64,000 nt of DNA from assembly GCF_003675385.1 (NCBI RefSeq), contig NZ_RCWZ01000001.1, forward strand, positions 1,364,001 through 1,428,000, written 5' to 3'. Positions within the stretch are counted from its first letter, which is position 1. Each line of letters opens with the position of its first letter. This document shows, in pieces, positions 8,803 to 17,620 of the stretch. The position numbers and the translations under genes were made by a program. This DNA is from Mucilaginibacter kameinonensis (GTDB lineage: Bacteria; Bacteroidota; Bacteroidia; Sphingobacteriales; Sphingobacteriaceae). Under the pieces are notes generated by a model, which saw only the letters and a program-made list of their open reading frames with translations, had not been told where the DNA came from and ran no database searches.

Positions 8803-9867
8803 ATGAAGCAAATGGATGTATTTAAAAAGATAGGTGGGATTTTAAAAGAGCTTAATGATCAATACGACTACCTTTCTGCTGATCCCAGCGAACTAAACGA
8901 ACTTGAATTAGAGCTTTTTGTAGCCAACGCCCATTTTTTAAAAGACCATGCCGAAATTTTGCGCCGTATTAACGAGCGCGCGGCAGCTCCTGTACCATCA
9001 GCAGAAAAATCTCAGCCGGTAGCAGAGCAGTCTAAACCCATAACCCCGGTAGCTCCTCCGTCCCCAGCCCCTGTAACACCACCTGCAAAACAGGATGCAT
9101 TGTATGAGCAGCGCTTTTTTGAGCCGGTTGTTCAGCAGCATATCCCTGTTCCCATTGATAAAATTGAACTTACCAATAATGTTGAACCGATTGCCACGGC
9201 GCCGTTTAATAACCCGGTAAAAATAGAAGTGATTACACCGGAACCGGAAACAAAAGAAGCTCCCGAACCACAGATAGATATAGCCGCGGAAAAGGATACC
9301 GACAGCTACTCGTTTCAGCAGGAGATTTCGGAAGGAAGCAGCTTCGAACTTAATTTAAACGAGGCTGATACCTGGGATGATGAAGCCGACCGCTTTGAAC
9401 AGGAAGAGTTAATTAGTCAGCTTCCTGAAAAGCCTGTTGAAATTGCGCCCATTGCCGAACAACCAAAACCTTTGCCCGTAGTTGAGCCTGTGACGCCCGC
9501 CGCCGAACCTGTTACTGCTACGGCACCCGATAACAGTCAGCAGGTGTTAACCTTTAATCAAAGGATCATGGCCCAAAAAGCCGAGAAAGCCAACGCCGCG
9601 GCGACAAGCACCACAACTGAATTGCCTGTTACGGACCTGAAATCGGCCATTAACCTGAATGATAAGCTGCTTTATATAAAAGATCTGTTTAACGGTTACA
9701 GCCTGGCCTACAGCGAAGCTATCGAGATTGTAAACCGCTTCAATACTTTTGAAGAGGCCGAACGCTTCCTGAAAACCAACTACGTGGTTAAAAACAACTG
9801 GGAAAGTAAAGCTTCAACAGCCGATAAGTTTTATGCCTTGCTGAGAAGAAGGTACCCAACTGCGTAG
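8803..9867 (+). CDS. Uncharacterised Pro/Glu-rich protein with conserved C-terminal domain
   Basis: A 354-residue cytosolic protein. It starts with a short helical region (residues 1-60, YDYLSADPSELNELELELFVANAHFLKDH), followed by about 200 residues of Pro/Ala/Glu-rich linker. A compact helical C-terminus (about 275-354: LKSAINLNDKLLYIKDLFNGYSLAYSEAIEIVNRF...) resembles a domain found at the end of many Bacteroidota proteins. No enzyme motif is visible. The layout (two small folded ends joined by a long disordered linker) suggests a scaffold or adaptor. ATG at 8803 is preceded by GAGG; a second Met at codon 4 is also possible. Confidence 0.8.
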   Translation: MKQMDVFKKIGGILKELNDQYDYLSADPSELNELELELFVANAHFLKDHAEILRRINERAAAPVPSAEKSQPVAEQSKPITPVAPPSPAPVTPPAKQDALYEQRFFEPVVQQHIPVPIDKIELTNNVEPIATAPFNNPVKIEVITPEPETKEAPEPQIDIAAEKDTDSYSFQQEISEGSSFELNLNEADTWDDEADRFEQEELISQLPEKPVEIAPIAEQPKPLPVVEPVTPAAEPVTATAPDNSQQVLTFNQRIMAQKAEKANAAATSTTTELPVTDLKSAINLNDKLLYIKDLFNGYSLAYSEAIEIVNRFNTFEEAERFLKTNYVVKNNWESKASTADKFYALLRRRYPTA

Positions 9868-9874
9868 CAATTGA

Positions 9875-9926
9875 GTTCATAGTTGATGGTTCATAGTTGA
9901 TGGTTCATAGTTGATGGTTCATAGTT
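9875..9926. repeat. Tandem repeat, 14-bp unit, about 3.7 copies
   Basis: GTTCATAGTTGATG is repeated head to tail at 9875, 9889 and 9903 with a partial copy at 9917. The same words recur, in inverted arrangement, at 21951-22020. It lies between convergent genes. Confidence 0.9.
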
Positions 9927-10000
9927 CATAGCCGCAGTTGTTTGGTTGCAGGCATTCCCTCTTTCTGACTTACGGACTTTCCCGACTTGCGGACAAAAAG

Positions 10001-11266
10001 CTAAACGTTCGATTTCCTGTTTGAGTCAAGCTTAATGAGCGTGAACAGGAGCATGGTAAAGCTTATCAATGAAGATCCACCATAGCTGATAAACGGTAGC
10101 GGAATGCCAATTACCGGCACTACACCGATGGTCATGCCGATATTGATAACTACGTGGAAAAACAATACTGAAGCTACGCCGTAACCGTAAACACGTGTAA
10201 AGGGAGATCGTTGCCGCTCTGCTATCAGAATAACGCGTAGTATCAGGAACATAAACAGGCTTATCACGGTTAATGACCCTGCAAATCCCCACTCTTCGCC
10301 AACGGTACAAAATATAAAGTCGGTACTTTGTTCGGGTACAAATGAGTACTGCGTTTGGGTGCCGTGCAAATAGCCTTTACCCCAAAGCTTACCGGAACCA
10401 ATTGCAATTTTTGATTGGTTTACGTTGTAGCCCTTTCCCCTTAAATCGGTAGTGATACCCAGTAAAATGTTGATACGCTCGGTTTGGTGTTTCTTTAAAA
10501 CGTGGGTATAGATAAACTTTACGCTGAATATAAAAGCGATGCAAATGGCCAGGCCAATCAACATGGTTTTGATCAATTGCCTGTTCCGTTTAAATAAAAA
10601 GATGATGAACGCGGTTATTGCAACCAGTATCAGGATAATATAAAGCGGATTGTATAGCAATGATGTAACAAACAACGTAATAAACAAACCCGCTATGATC
10701 AGGAAATAAGGCGATAAGCCTTCGCGATATAGTACGAATATCAGTGAGCAAAATACCAGTGTTGAGCCGGTATCTGGCTGCAGCATAATTAACAGCATCG
10801 GGAACCCGATAATGGCTGCGGCCATTAAAAACGATTTGGGTTCGGTAACGCGGATGTTTGTGCCGCTTAAATATCGCGCCAGCAGCAAACAAGTGGCAAA
10901 CTTGGCAAACTCCGAGGGTTGCAACCTGAAACCGCCGCCCAGGTTTATCCAGGCCTGGTTACCACCTACGTTTCGCCCTATAATGAGCACAAGGATCAGC
11001 AGTAAGACTATGACCACGTAAAACGCGGGGGCAAGCGCCGCAATAAACCGGCTTTCGAGCAGCAGGATAACGATACCTACAACTGCAGATACACAAATAA
11101 AGATGAATTGCTTCCCGTAATTAGTTGAAACGTCAACAATACTTTGGTGATTGGGATCATAAACCGCAGCGTGGATATTAAACCAGCCAATTGTACACAA
11201 TATCAGGTACAGGAAAACTGTAAGCCAATCTACGTTAAAGAAGAAACTACGTTGCTGAGTACTCAT
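10001..11266 (-). CDS. rodA: Rod-shape SEDS glycosyltransferase RodA
   Basis: A 421-residue integral membrane protein with about ten hydrophobic segments and SEDS signatures: the GGGFRLQPSEFAK region, the long loop LRGKGYNVNQSKIAIGSGKLWGKG, FVPEQSTDFIFCTVGEEWG, and a C-terminal IGIPLPFISYGGSSLI. SEDS proteins polymerise lipid II into glycan strands and pair with a class B PBP, here the product of the gene immediately upstream. The start overlaps the stop of mrdA by 4 bp (ATGA), implying translational coupling. It is the last gene of the mre operon. Confidence 0.96.
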   Translation of the reverse strand: MSTQQRSFFFNVDWLTVFLYLILCTIGWFNIHAAVYDPNHQSIVDVSTNYGKQFIFICVSAVVGIVILLLESRFIAALAPAFYVVIVLLLILVLIIGRNVGGNQAWINLGGGFRLQPSEFAKFATCLLLARYLSGTNIRVTEPKSFLMAAAIIGFPMLLIMLQPDTGSTLVFCSLIFVLYREGLSPYFLIIAGLFITLFVTSLLYNPLYIILILVAITAFIIFLFKRNRQLIKTMLIGLAICIAFIFSVKFIYTHVLKKHQTERINILLGITTDLRGKGYNVNQSKIAIGSGKLWGKGYLHGTQTQYSFVPEQSTDFIFCTVGEEWGFAGSLTVISLFMFLILRVILIAERQRSPFTRVYGYGVASVLFFHVVINIGMTIGVVPVIGIPLPFISYGGSSLISFTMLLFTLIKLDSNRKSNV

Positions 11267-13296
11267 GACTTGCTCCTTCCGCCTGTTAATGATTTAATCC
11301 AGTTTGCCGGCTTATTGTTATAAGCTGCTTCTTGTCGTTCCTTTTTTATCGAATCGGCTTTGAATTTTTTAATGGAGTCAGCTTTAAACCTTTTTATCGA
11401 ATCAACTTTTGCTGCCCTGATACTGTCGCGCCTGCGTTCTTTTTGCAAATCCTGGGCATAAAGGCTAAGATCAGGCAGGCGGTTGGCATTTGCAAAGTAG
11501 TCAACCGTAAACCCTGATTCGCGTGGGGTAATTTTGCCTTTTAAATATTTTTCAACTATAAAGCTGGCAATAGGGGCAGCCCAATGCGCTCCTTCGCCCG
11601 AGTTCTCGACTACAACGGCTATCGCTATTTTAGGATTATCGCGCGGAGCAAAGGCAACAAATACCGAGTGATCTTCGCCATGGGGGTTTTGTGCCGTACC
11701 GGTTTTGCCGCACATGATAATATCCGGAATTTTAGACCTGCGGGCTGTACCACTTTCAACTACGGCCTCCATCCCATTAATTACCGGTTCAAAATATCCC
11801 GAATCAATGCCAACGTAGTTTTTTTGTATGTACTCTTTCTTGATCACGTTTTGGGTGCCGATAGCTTTAACGAGATGCGGTTTATAAAAGAAACCACGGT
11901 TGGCGATGGTACACTCCAGGTTAGCTAACTGTAAGGGGGTAGCTAATAACTCGCCCTGGCCTATAGCTAAAGCGGCAATGGTGCTTGAACGCCAGGCGCC
12001 TTTATGGTAAGTGTTATCATAGTGCAACGGCGTTGGTACGTTGCCACGGCTTTCTGCCGGCATATCCAGATCAAGCCTGGCGCCAAGGCCAAATTTCATT
12101 ACATTATTTCGCCATGCGGTAAAATTGGCCGTTGTATTTTTTACGCCGTACCGGTCAACAATGCGCTGAAATACCATCGTGAAATAGCCGTTACATGACT
12201 CGGCTACCGCTTTAGCCATATTTACCGTTCCGTGTGCTTCGCCGTGGTTACAGTGTACAATACGGTTTCCCACCCTGTAATTACCGGTACAGTAAAAAGT
12301 TTCGCTCGGACTGATGATACCTTCCTGTAAAGCGATAAGCGCGCTTAATGGTTTAAATGACGATCCCGGAGGATATTGCGCCTGTATGGGCCTGATGAAA
12401 AACGGCTTATACGGGTTATTATACATTTTAGCGAGGTTATTACCACGCTCACGACCAACCATCAGGTTGGGATCATAAGTAGGGCTACTTACATAGCATA
12501 ATATCTCGCCCGATGAAGGTTCAATAGCTACAATACTGCCCAGCTTATTCTGCATCAGCTTTTCGCCAAGGCGTTGCAGGTCGATATCCAGAGACGAGGT
12601 AAGGCGCTCGCCCGAACGGGGCACGGTATCAAGTGCGCCATTGGCAAATGAACCCTTAAATACACCATGTGAGTCAACCATTTGGATCTGTACACCGCGC
12701 TGACCGCGAAGAACATTTTCATAAGCTTTTTCAACACCGGTAACGCCAATATAATCACCGAGGCGATAGTACCCATTAGAGCGTTTGATGTCCCTGTCGG
12801 TAACCTCGCCGATGAAGCCCAAAAACTGGGCCGCTACAGAATCAGGATAAGTACGTATAGTACGGGGCACAATAGAAAAGCCCGGAAACTCAAATAGCTT
12901 TTCCTGCAGGGCAGCATATAACTCTACAGATAATTGTTTTTCGAATATTGATGCTTTGGTGGGTGACTGCCTTTGCGCTTTGGTAAAGCGCTTATCAAAG
13001 CCTTCTTTATCGATACCGATCATTTTGCAAAGCAGAAGGGTATCAAAAGGTTTAACCTCTTTGGGGTTAACCATTACATCGTAAATAGGTTCGTTTTGTA
13101 CCAGGATCTTGCCGTTACGATCAAGTATGGGGCCGCGTGCCGGATAAAGGATAGTGGTGCGCCTTACATTGCTGTTGGCGTATATGGTATAGCGGTCATC
13201 AACTATCTGGATATAATAAAGCCTCCCTAAAAGGGCTAAAATAATAGCTATAAAGATACCGGTAACAACGTAGCGGCGTTCAAAAAACTTATTCAT
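11263..13296 (-). CDS. mrdA: Penicillin-binding protein 2 (class B transpeptidase)
   Basis: A 677-residue transpeptidase for lateral wall elongation: a single N-terminal membrane anchor (residues about 9-25), a pedestal or dimerisation region, then the penicillin-binding domain with SxxK (GSSFKPLSAL, about residue 312), SxN (SCN, about 368) and KTG (KTGTAQNPHG, about 530). It partners with RodA and MreC/MreD. After the catalytic domain there is an unusual charged tail carrying four DSIxxxxx octapeptides (DSIRAAKV, DSIKRFKA, DSIKKFKA, DSIKKERQ). The gene overlaps mreD and rodA by 4 bp at each end, typical of a tightly coupled operon. Confidence 0.96.
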   Translation of the reverse strand: MNKFFERRYVVTGIFIAIILALLGRLYYIQIVDDRYTIYANSNVRRTTILYPARGPILDRNGKILVQNEPIYDVMVNPKEVKPFDTLLLCKMIGIDKEGFDKRFTKAQRQSPTKASIFEKQLSVELYAALQEKLFEFPGFSIVPRTIRTYPDSVAAQFLGFIGEVTDRDIKRSNGYYRLGDYIGVTGVEKAYENVLRGQRGVQIQMVDSHGVFKGSFANGALDTVPRSGERLTSSLDIDLQRLGEKLMQNKLGSIVAIEPSSGEILCYVSSPTYDPNLMVGRERGNNLAKMYNNPYKPFFIRPIQAQYPPGSSFKPLSALIALQEGIISPSETFYCTGNYRVGNRIVHCNHGEAHGTVNMAKAVAESCNGYFTMVFQRIVDRYGVKNTTANFTAWRNNVMKFGLGARLDLDMPAESRGNVPTPLHYDNTYHKGAWRSSTIAALAIGQGELLATPLQLANLECTIANRGFFYKPHLVKAIGTQNVIKKEYIQKNYVGIDSGYFEPVINGMEAVVESGTARRSKIPDIIMCGKTGTAQNPHGEDHSVFVAFAPRDNPKIAIAVVVENSGEGAHWAAPIASFIVEKYLKGKITPRESGFTVDYFANANRLPDLSLYAQDLQKERRRDSIRAAKVDSIKRFKADSIKKFKADSIKKERQEAAYNNKPANWIKSLTGGRSKS

Positions 13297-13811
13297 TTAC
13301 GTTCTTTCCTTCTGAAAAATAGCAGGCCCGAAATTAGTATTAAAAATACTGTAAACAATGAACTTAAAACAACACGGCTTAGTGTGTATTGTATTTCAGA
13401 AAAACTAAAAACCTCTAAATTAAGCAGGAAAAAGTGGTGGAATAAAGTGAGTATCAAAGCGTAGGTAAAAAACCACCTGAAGCCCATGATACTCAATGTA
13501 GGTTCAGGTTCGTTATCAAAACCATCCTTTTGTACTGTTATGCTGATGAACAGCACGCGCACTAAAGCGAGTACTACACAGGCCGAAGCGTGCAGCCCCG
13601 GCGTATCGTAAAAAGCATCAATAGTGAGGCCTAAAACAAATGATAGCACAAACAGCAGTACATTAGGTACTTCAAAGGGAAGCAACAAAATGAATAGTAT
13701 ATAGAAATACGGAGTCGCGAGATTATAGAACGTAATGTTTTTTAACAGGAAAACCTGTATAAAAACCAATACGATAAACCTAAGGAGGTTAATAAGGATA
13801 GTCCTACTCAT
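13293..13811 (-). CDS. mreD: Rod-shape-determining protein MreD-like
   Basis: A small polytopic membrane protein (172 aa) with about five hydrophobic helices, in the mreC-mrdA position conserved across Bacteroidota. I chose the ATG at 13811 (MSRTILINLLRFIVL), which overlaps the mreC stop as ATGAGTAG. The longer frame from 13853 would overlap mreC by 50 bp and add a charged non-membrane extension. MreD sequences diverge strongly, so assignment rests on topology and gene order. It links MreC to the elongation complex in the inner membrane. Confidence 0.88.
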   Translation of the reverse strand: MSRTILINLLRFIVLVFIQVFLLKNITFYNLATPYFYILFILLLPFEVPNVLLFVLSFVLGLTIDAFYDTPGLHASACVVLALVRVLFISITVQKDGFDNEPEPTLSIMGFRWFFTYALILTLFHHFFLLNLEVFSFSEIQYTLSRVVLSSLFTVFLILISGLLFFRRKERK

Positions 13812-14637
13812 TTTTGTTTTGTACGGCCTCCAGTCCCGTTTGTTCACCGGCAAACTTGTTATTTACCACGTAAACGTATTGAAGCTTTGTAAAATCGACA
13901 GCTAAGGCTACCTCAACGTTAATAAGTAAACCACCGCCTTTTGCATGCAGGTTAGTAATTTTACCAAACGGTATACCTGTAGGGAAAAGCGAATAGCCGG
14001 ATGTTACAACCGAGTCGCCTACTTTAGGTTGCGCGTTATTTTGGATATCAATCAGTAAACCTTTGTGTGGGTCAAGGTCATTTCCCCATACAAATGAGCC
14101 TATATCTTTAGTGCCGGCAAGCATAGCGCTAAACCGTGTGTTTTTATGCAAAACTGATTGAATGATAGCCAAATGATCCGTTACCTGGATAACCTGGCCC
14201 ACTACGCCCGCACCGGTTATTACACCCATATCTTTTTGTATCCCATCCCTGCTGCCCCTGTCGATAGTAATGTAGTTGCTCCGCTTGTTGAACGAGTTGT
14301 TGATAACCTTGGCAACAATATAGCTATACTGTTGCTTGTAAACGGTGTCATTAACCTTACGCTTATCAACACTATCAACATAAAAGGAAGCTTTAAGCTG
14401 GCCGCGAAGTTTTGCGTTTTCGCGGGCAAGGCTATCATTGGTTTCTTTTAACGACAGGTATCCTTTTAATGCATCAACCTGGCCGTACAGCGTACCGGTT
14501 ACCTGGCTGGTTGAATTAATAAAAGATGCTTTCTGAAACGAGTTGTATTTGATATAAATAAGCAGCGAGCTAATCTCAAAAATCAGGAATAAAAAAAACG
14601 CGTTATACTTAGTTATAAATATCCAAAGGTTACGCAT
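13804..14637 (-). CDS. mreC: Rod-shape-determining protein MreC
   Basis: 277 residues: an N-terminal membrane helix (about 8-28), a coiled-coil segment (about 60-90, LKGYLSLKETNDSLARENAKLRGQ) and a periplasmic double beta-barrel with the conserved features NYITIDRGSRDGIQKDMGVI, GVVGQVIQV and GDSVVTSGYSLFPTGIPFGKI. MreC scaffolds the MreB-RodA-PBP2 complex in the periplasm. It is followed by mreD with an 8-bp overlap and is separated from mreB by a 126-bp spacer filled with an inverted repeat. Confidence 0.96.
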   Translation of the reverse strand: MRNLWIFITKYNAFFLFLIFEISSLLIYIKYNSFQKASFINSTSQVTGTLYGQVDALKGYLSLKETNDSLARENAKLRGQLKASFYVDSVDKRKVNDTVYKQQYSYIVAKVINNSFNKRSNYITIDRGSRDGIQKDMGVITGAGVVGQVIQVTDHLAIIQSVLHKNTRFSAMLAGTKDIGSFVWGNDLDPHKGLLIDIQNNAQPKVGDSVVTSGYSLFPTGIPFGKITNLHAKGGGLLINVEVALAVDFTKLQYVYVVNNKFAGEQTGLEAVQNKNE

Positions 14638-14640
14638 TGT

Positions 14641-14760
14641 TGGAGATTAGTTAATTGGAGATCAGAGATTAGTTGTCTATAGCAAAATTAGAAATTAGGA
14701 ATCGGAGATAAGTATTGTAATAAAAACTAATCTCTAATCCCTAACCTCTAATCACTAACT
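14641..14760. repeat. Inverted GATTAG-type repeat between mreB and mreC
   Basis: Left arm 14641-14675 and right arm about 14721-14760 are inverted copies built from GATTAG words. They share the 11-bp inner core AGAGATTAGTT (14664-14674, complement at 14725-14735). The same core ends the left arm of the repeat flanking the four-helix-bundle gene at 17644-17654. Here the arms enclose only about 50 bp with no gene. Confidence 0.8.
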
Positions 14761-14763
14761 CAG

Positions 14764-15786
14764 TTACTGCATTAAAAATTTAAAATTGCCAATGTTTTTA
14801 AGGGCAGTGCCGGTTCCGCGTACTACGGCGCGAAGAGGATCTTCGGCAACGTGAACCGGAAGTTTGGTTTTGGCAGCCACACGTTTATCCAGGCCACGCA
14901 ATAACGCGCCACCACCGGTTAAGTAAATTCCGGTTTGGTAAATATCGGCCGAAAGCTCGGGTGGAGTGATCTCCAATGCTTTTAATATCGCTTCCTCAAT
15001 CTTTGAGATTGATTTATCTAAACAATGCGCAATCTCGGTGTATGATACCATGATCTGTTTTGGCACACCAGTCATCAGGTCGCGGCCCTGTACGGCGAAG
15101 TCGCCCGGCGGCTCGCTCAATTCAGGAAGGGCGGCTCCAACCTCAATTTTAATTTTTTCGGCAGTACGGTCACCAATCATGATGTTATGCTGACGACGGA
15201 TATATTGAACAATGTCCGAATCAAAATTATCACCTGCAACACGGATCGACTGGTCGCACACGATACCCGATAAAGCAATAACGGCAATCTCGGTAGTACC
15301 ACCACCAATATCGATGATCATGTTACCCATAGGCTCTTCCACGTCGATGCCGATACCTACAGCCGCAGCCATTGGCTCGTGGATAAGATAAACCTCTTTG
15401 GCGCCGGCAATCTCGGCCGAGTCGCGCACGGCACGTTTCTCTACCTCGGTAATACCTGAGGGGATACAGATCACCATACGCAGTGATGGGAAAAACCATC
15501 CCTTGCCCTGGTTAATCATTTTGATCATCCCGCGAATCATGTGCTCGGCAGCGTTAAAGTCGGCAATTACACCGTCTTTAAGCGGGCGTACGGTACGGAT
15601 ATTATCGTGCGTTTTACCTTCCATCTGCATGGCCTGCCTGCCGATGGCAATCACTTTGTTGGTTGTTCTGTCGAACGCCACGATTGAGGGTTCGTCAACA
15701 ACAACTTTATCGTTATGTATAATGAGGGTATTTGCTGTACCTAAATCGATAGCAATTTCTTGTGTAAAAAAGTTAAATAAACCCAT
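14764..15786 (-). CDS. mreB: Actin-like cell-shape protein MreB
   Basis: 340 residues with the actin-fold nucleotide motifs: phosphate-1 IDLGTANTLI (13-22), phosphate-2 MIIDIGGGTTEIAVI, and an adenosine-binding YLTGGGALLRGLD near the C-terminus. It forms membrane-associated filaments that direct lateral wall synthesis. It is the first gene of the mreBCD-mrdA-rodA cluster and lies 273 bp downstream of purH. That spacer contains loosely inverted GGTTGA-type words. Confidence 0.97.
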   Translation of the reverse strand: MGLFNFFTQEIAIDLGTANTLIIHNDKVVVDEPSIVAFDRTTNKVIAIGRQAMQMEGKTHDNIRTVRPLKDGVIADFNAAEHMIRGMIKMINQGKGWFFPSLRMVICIPSGITEVEKRAVRDSAEIAGAKEVYLIHEPMAAAVGIGIDVEEPMGNMIIDIGGGTTEIAVIALSGIVCDQSIRVAGDNFDSDIVQYIRRQHNIMIGDRTAEKIKIEVGAALPELSEPPGDFAVQGRDLMTGVPKQIMVSYTEIAHCLDKSISKIEEAILKALEITPPELSADIYQTGIYLTGGGALLRGLDKRVAAKTKLPVHVAEDPLRAVVRGTGTALKNIGNFKFLMQ

Positions 15787-16059
15787 CTGGTATTTCTTTC
15801 AGTATGTTATGCAAAGTTTATAAAAATACGCTTAAATAGTTTAGCATTTTGCAAACTTAAGCGTTAAAAAATCACATTTATTGTGTTGGGGTTGGGTTGA
15901 TAGAGCTTATTTATTAAATGGTTGACTGGATTTACAGGTAAATTAAGTTAAAACAGGTTAAAAACATTTTTCCTTTTCACCAAATCAATCCCTACTCTTA
16001 AATCAAACGTTTTTAACCTAATAAACTACTCACCTAATCAACCCAATCAACCATTAATT

Positions 16060-17586
16060 TTAGTGTTTAAAGTGACGGACACCGGTAGTAACCATAGCCA
16101 GGCCTTTTTCATTACACATCGCAACCGAAAGCTTGTCATTAATTGATCCGCCTGGTTGTAAAATGGCAGTGATACCTGCTTCGGCAGCTAATTCGGCACA
16201 ATCCGGGAACGGGAAGAAAGCATCAGATGCCATTACCGCGCCGTTCAGGTCGAAGCCAAAGCTTTGTGCTTTGATCACGGCTTGTTTAAGCGCGTCAACC
16301 CTTGAGGTTTGACCCACGCCGCTTGCCATTAGCTGGTTATTTTTAGCAAACACAATGGTGTTTGACTTGGTATGCTTTACAATTTTGTTAGCGAAGTACA
16401 AGTCTTTCAGCTCAGCTTCGGTTGGTGCTTTTTCGGTAACGGTGGTCATTTGGGCCGGGCCTTCAATAACCGCGTCTTTATCCTGCTCAATTACACCATT
16501 CAATAAAGTTTTGAAGTGTTTAACAGGAAGCTCAACCGGCTGGCGAACTAATAGGATCCGGTTCTTTTTACCTGAAAGGATCTGTACAGCCTCGTCAGAG
16601 AAAGCCGGTGCGATCAGTACCTCGTAAAATAATTTGTCGATCTCGGTAGCGGTTTCCGCGTCGATCTCGGCATTGGCAATGATCACACCACCAAAAGCAG
16701 ATACTGGATCGCAGGCCAAAGCATCAACCCATGCTTGTTTGATAGATGAACGTGAAGCTACGCCGCAGGCGTTAGTATGCTTAAGGATGGCTACAGTAGG
16801 CTCGGTAAACTCGTCAATGATAGCAACGGCAGCGTCAACGTCAACCAGGTTGTTGTATGAAAGCTCTTTACCGTTCAGTTTGTTGAACATGGCATCAAGG
16901 TTACCGTAAAAAGTGCCTTTTTGGTGAGGGTTTTCACCGTAACGTAAAACCTGGCTTGTTTGGATACTTTGTTTAAATACCGGAAGCGGCTCGGCTTCGT
17001 TAAAATAGTTGAAAATATGCGTATCGTAGTTTGACGATATGTTGAATGCTTTTTGAGCAAATGAACGGCGCTGGTCAATTGTGGTAGCGCCATCCTGCGT
17101 TTTCAGGATATTTTCCAGGCCGGCGTAGTCATCTTTTGAAGCTACGATCACTACATCTTTAAAGTTTTTCGCGGCTGCACGAATCAATGAGATACCACCG
17201 ATATCGATCTTTTCGATAATATCTTCGGCGCTGGCACCTGATGCTACGGTTTCTTCAAACGGGTACAGATCAACAATCACCAAATCAATTTCAGGAATTT
17301 CGTATTGTGCTATTTGCTGTTTATCGCCATCAAAATCTCTGCGGGTTAAAATACCACCGAAAACCTTAGGGTGCAGGGTTTTAACACGACCACCCAGGAT
17401 TGAAGGATATGAAGTAAGGTCCTCAACCGGGATCACGTTTACACCTAAATCGCGGATAAAAGTTTCGGTACCACCGGTTGAATAGATATTTACACCAAGG
17501 CGGTTTAATTCATGAATGATGGGCTCTAAATTGTCTTTGTAATAAACAGAAATTAAAGCATTTTTTATTTGAACTGACTGGCTCAT
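16060..17586 (-). CDS. purH: Bifunctional AICAR transformylase / IMP cyclohydrolase
   Basis: 508 residues. It catalyses the last two steps of de novo IMP synthesis. The N-terminal MGS-like cyclohydrolase domain (about 1-195) shows ALISVYYKDNLEPI, YSTGGTETFIRDLG and GGRVKTLHPKVFGGIL. The C-terminal AICAR transformylase domain has LRYGENPHQKGTFY, KHTNACGVAS, DPVSAFGGVI and the terminal GGSINDKLSVAMCNE. I chose the ATG at 17586; a GTG two codons upstream is the alternative. A canonical -7 element lies 23 bp upstream. purN lies upstream on the same strand but is separated from purH by the four-helix-bundle insertion. Confidence 0.97.
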   Translation of the reverse strand: MSQSVQIKNALISVYYKDNLEPIIHELNRLGVNIYSTGGTETFIRDLGVNVIPVEDLTSYPSILGGRVKTLHPKVFGGILTRRDFDGDKQQIAQYEIPEIDLVIVDLYPFEETVASGASAEDIIEKIDIGGISLIRAAAKNFKDVVIVASKDDYAGLENILKTQDGATTIDQRRSFAQKAFNISSNYDTHIFNYFNEAEPLPVFKQSIQTSQVLRYGENPHQKGTFYGNLDAMFNKLNGKELSYNNLVDVDAAVAIIDEFTEPTVAILKHTNACGVASRSSIKQAWVDALACDPVSAFGGVIIANAEIDAETATEIDKLFYEVLIAPAFSDEAVQILSGKKNRILLVRQPVELPVKHFKTLLNGVIEQDKDAVIEGPAQMTTVTEKAPTEAELKDLYFANKIVKHTKSNTIVFAKNNQLMASGVGQTSRVDALKQAVIKAQSFGFDLNGAVMASDAFFPFPDCAELAAEAGITAILQPGGSINDKLSVAMCNEKGLAMVTTGVRHFKH

Positions 17587-17608
17587 GTACACGCTGTTTT
17601 TTGAGCCG

Positions 17609-17616
17609 CAAAGGTA
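17609..17616 (-). promoter_or_regulatory. -7 element of purH
   Basis: Read on the minus strand, TACCTTTG is an exact TAnnTTTG match, 22 bp before the purH ATG. The repeat arm of the neighbouring element begins only about 5 bp upstream, so the -33 region lies inside that repeat. Confidence 0.6.
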
Positions 17617-17620
17617 GTGA

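Noticed and set aside
9875..9926. Short tandem repeats as a CRISPR array
   Set aside because: A 14-bp unit without spacers and with no cas genes nearby.
13293..13853. Longer MreD start at 13853
   Set aside because: It would overlap mreC by 50 bp; the ATG at 13811 with an 8-bp overlap gives a normal membrane N-terminus.
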